Assembly: GCA_964558455.1 (NCBI GenBank)
Contig: CAZLEE010000140.1
Coordinates: 1 to 11,825, forward strand
DNA: 11,825 bases
Origin: DASRLE01 sp964558455
GTDB taxonomy: Bacteria; Verrucomicrobiota; Verrucomicrobiia; Limisphaerales; Palsa-1400
Reading direction: 5' to 3'
Shown here: positions 11,791 to 11,825 of the stretch, piece after piece
Layout of the letters: every line of letters starts with the position of its first letter
Position numbering within the stretch: the first letter of the stretch is position 1
Notes under the pieces: model-generated
Database searches by the model: none
Told to the model about the DNA's origin: nothing
The model's input: only the letters and a program-made list of their open reading frames with translations
Position numbers and translations under genes: made by a program

Positions 11791-11825
11791 TTTGGTTCAT
11801 TTTGCTTGAAGTTCGTTGAGGGTTC

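Noticed and set aside
1..11825. CRISPR array, tRNA or rRNA genes, Mu-type end sequences, attachment sites.
   Set aside because: I looked for regularly spaced direct repeats, tRNA-like cloverleaf cores and clear phage ends and saw none that can be supported.

Overview
The window looks like part of a Mu-like (transposable, myovirus-type) prophage or phage relative, most likely from a Verrucomicrobiota host. The phage assignment rests on gene order and recognisable families. Read on the minus strand from about 10.0 kb to 1.0 kb, the order is: small lipoproteins and a small membrane protein, a lipase in the slot where Mu carries its endolysin, a membrane/coiled-coil protein (Mu gp25-like), a small winged-helix protein (gp26 position), a probable small terminase subunit (gp27/DUF3486-like), the large terminase (gp28), a DUF935 portal (gp29), an I-type head protease/scaffold, and the start of a DUF2190-like head protein. 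The host guess is inference. It rests on the palindromic repeats of the GGTAGGGCGAGAC type, the GC-rich base composition, and the style of the zinc-ribbon membrane protein and Ycf46-like ATPase.

Layout. Positions 1-988 (+ strand) carry a SWIM zinc-finger protein and the N-terminal, non-catalytic part of a Ycf46-like AAA+ ATPase. That ATPase stops being recognisable at its 'IGG' motif, at the point where the convergent DUF2190-like gene is also cut off. Positions 968-10026 (- strand) are a compact late operon. Most neighbours overlap by 1-11 bases (ATGA, TGATG or GTGA couplings) or directly abut. Positions 10027-10580 are a non-coding and repeat-rich spacer holding a possible promoter, a terminator-like hairpin, a 121-bp inverted-repeat element, and an open frame with coding character but no start codon. 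Positions 10569-11545 (- strand) are a two-gene unit, an XRE-type regulator plus a zinc-ribbon membrane protein. A second small helix-turn-helix gene diverges from it at 11620 (+). Between the two regulators lies a perfect 23-bp palindrome, a convincing operator for a lysogeny-type switch.

How the parts fit. The divergent regulators would set lysogeny versus lytic growth. The lipoproteins, small membrane protein and lipase look like a lysis cassette that uses a lipase instead of a muramidase. The terminase, portal and protease genes form the packaging and head module. Neither a separate MuF (gp30) gene nor a G gene lies between portal and protease. Instead, the portal has a long C-terminal extension that ends in a domain resembling barnase/EndoU/colicin E5/RelE-like (BECR) nuclease toxins.

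The most interesting observations are the portal-toxin fusion, a striking recurrence of the tetrapeptide [ILV]-x-N-R through the protease and the portal tail, in-frame palindromic repeats inside the lipase gene, and the abrupt double truncation near position 988. All family assignments come from reading motifs and gene order. No database search was run.
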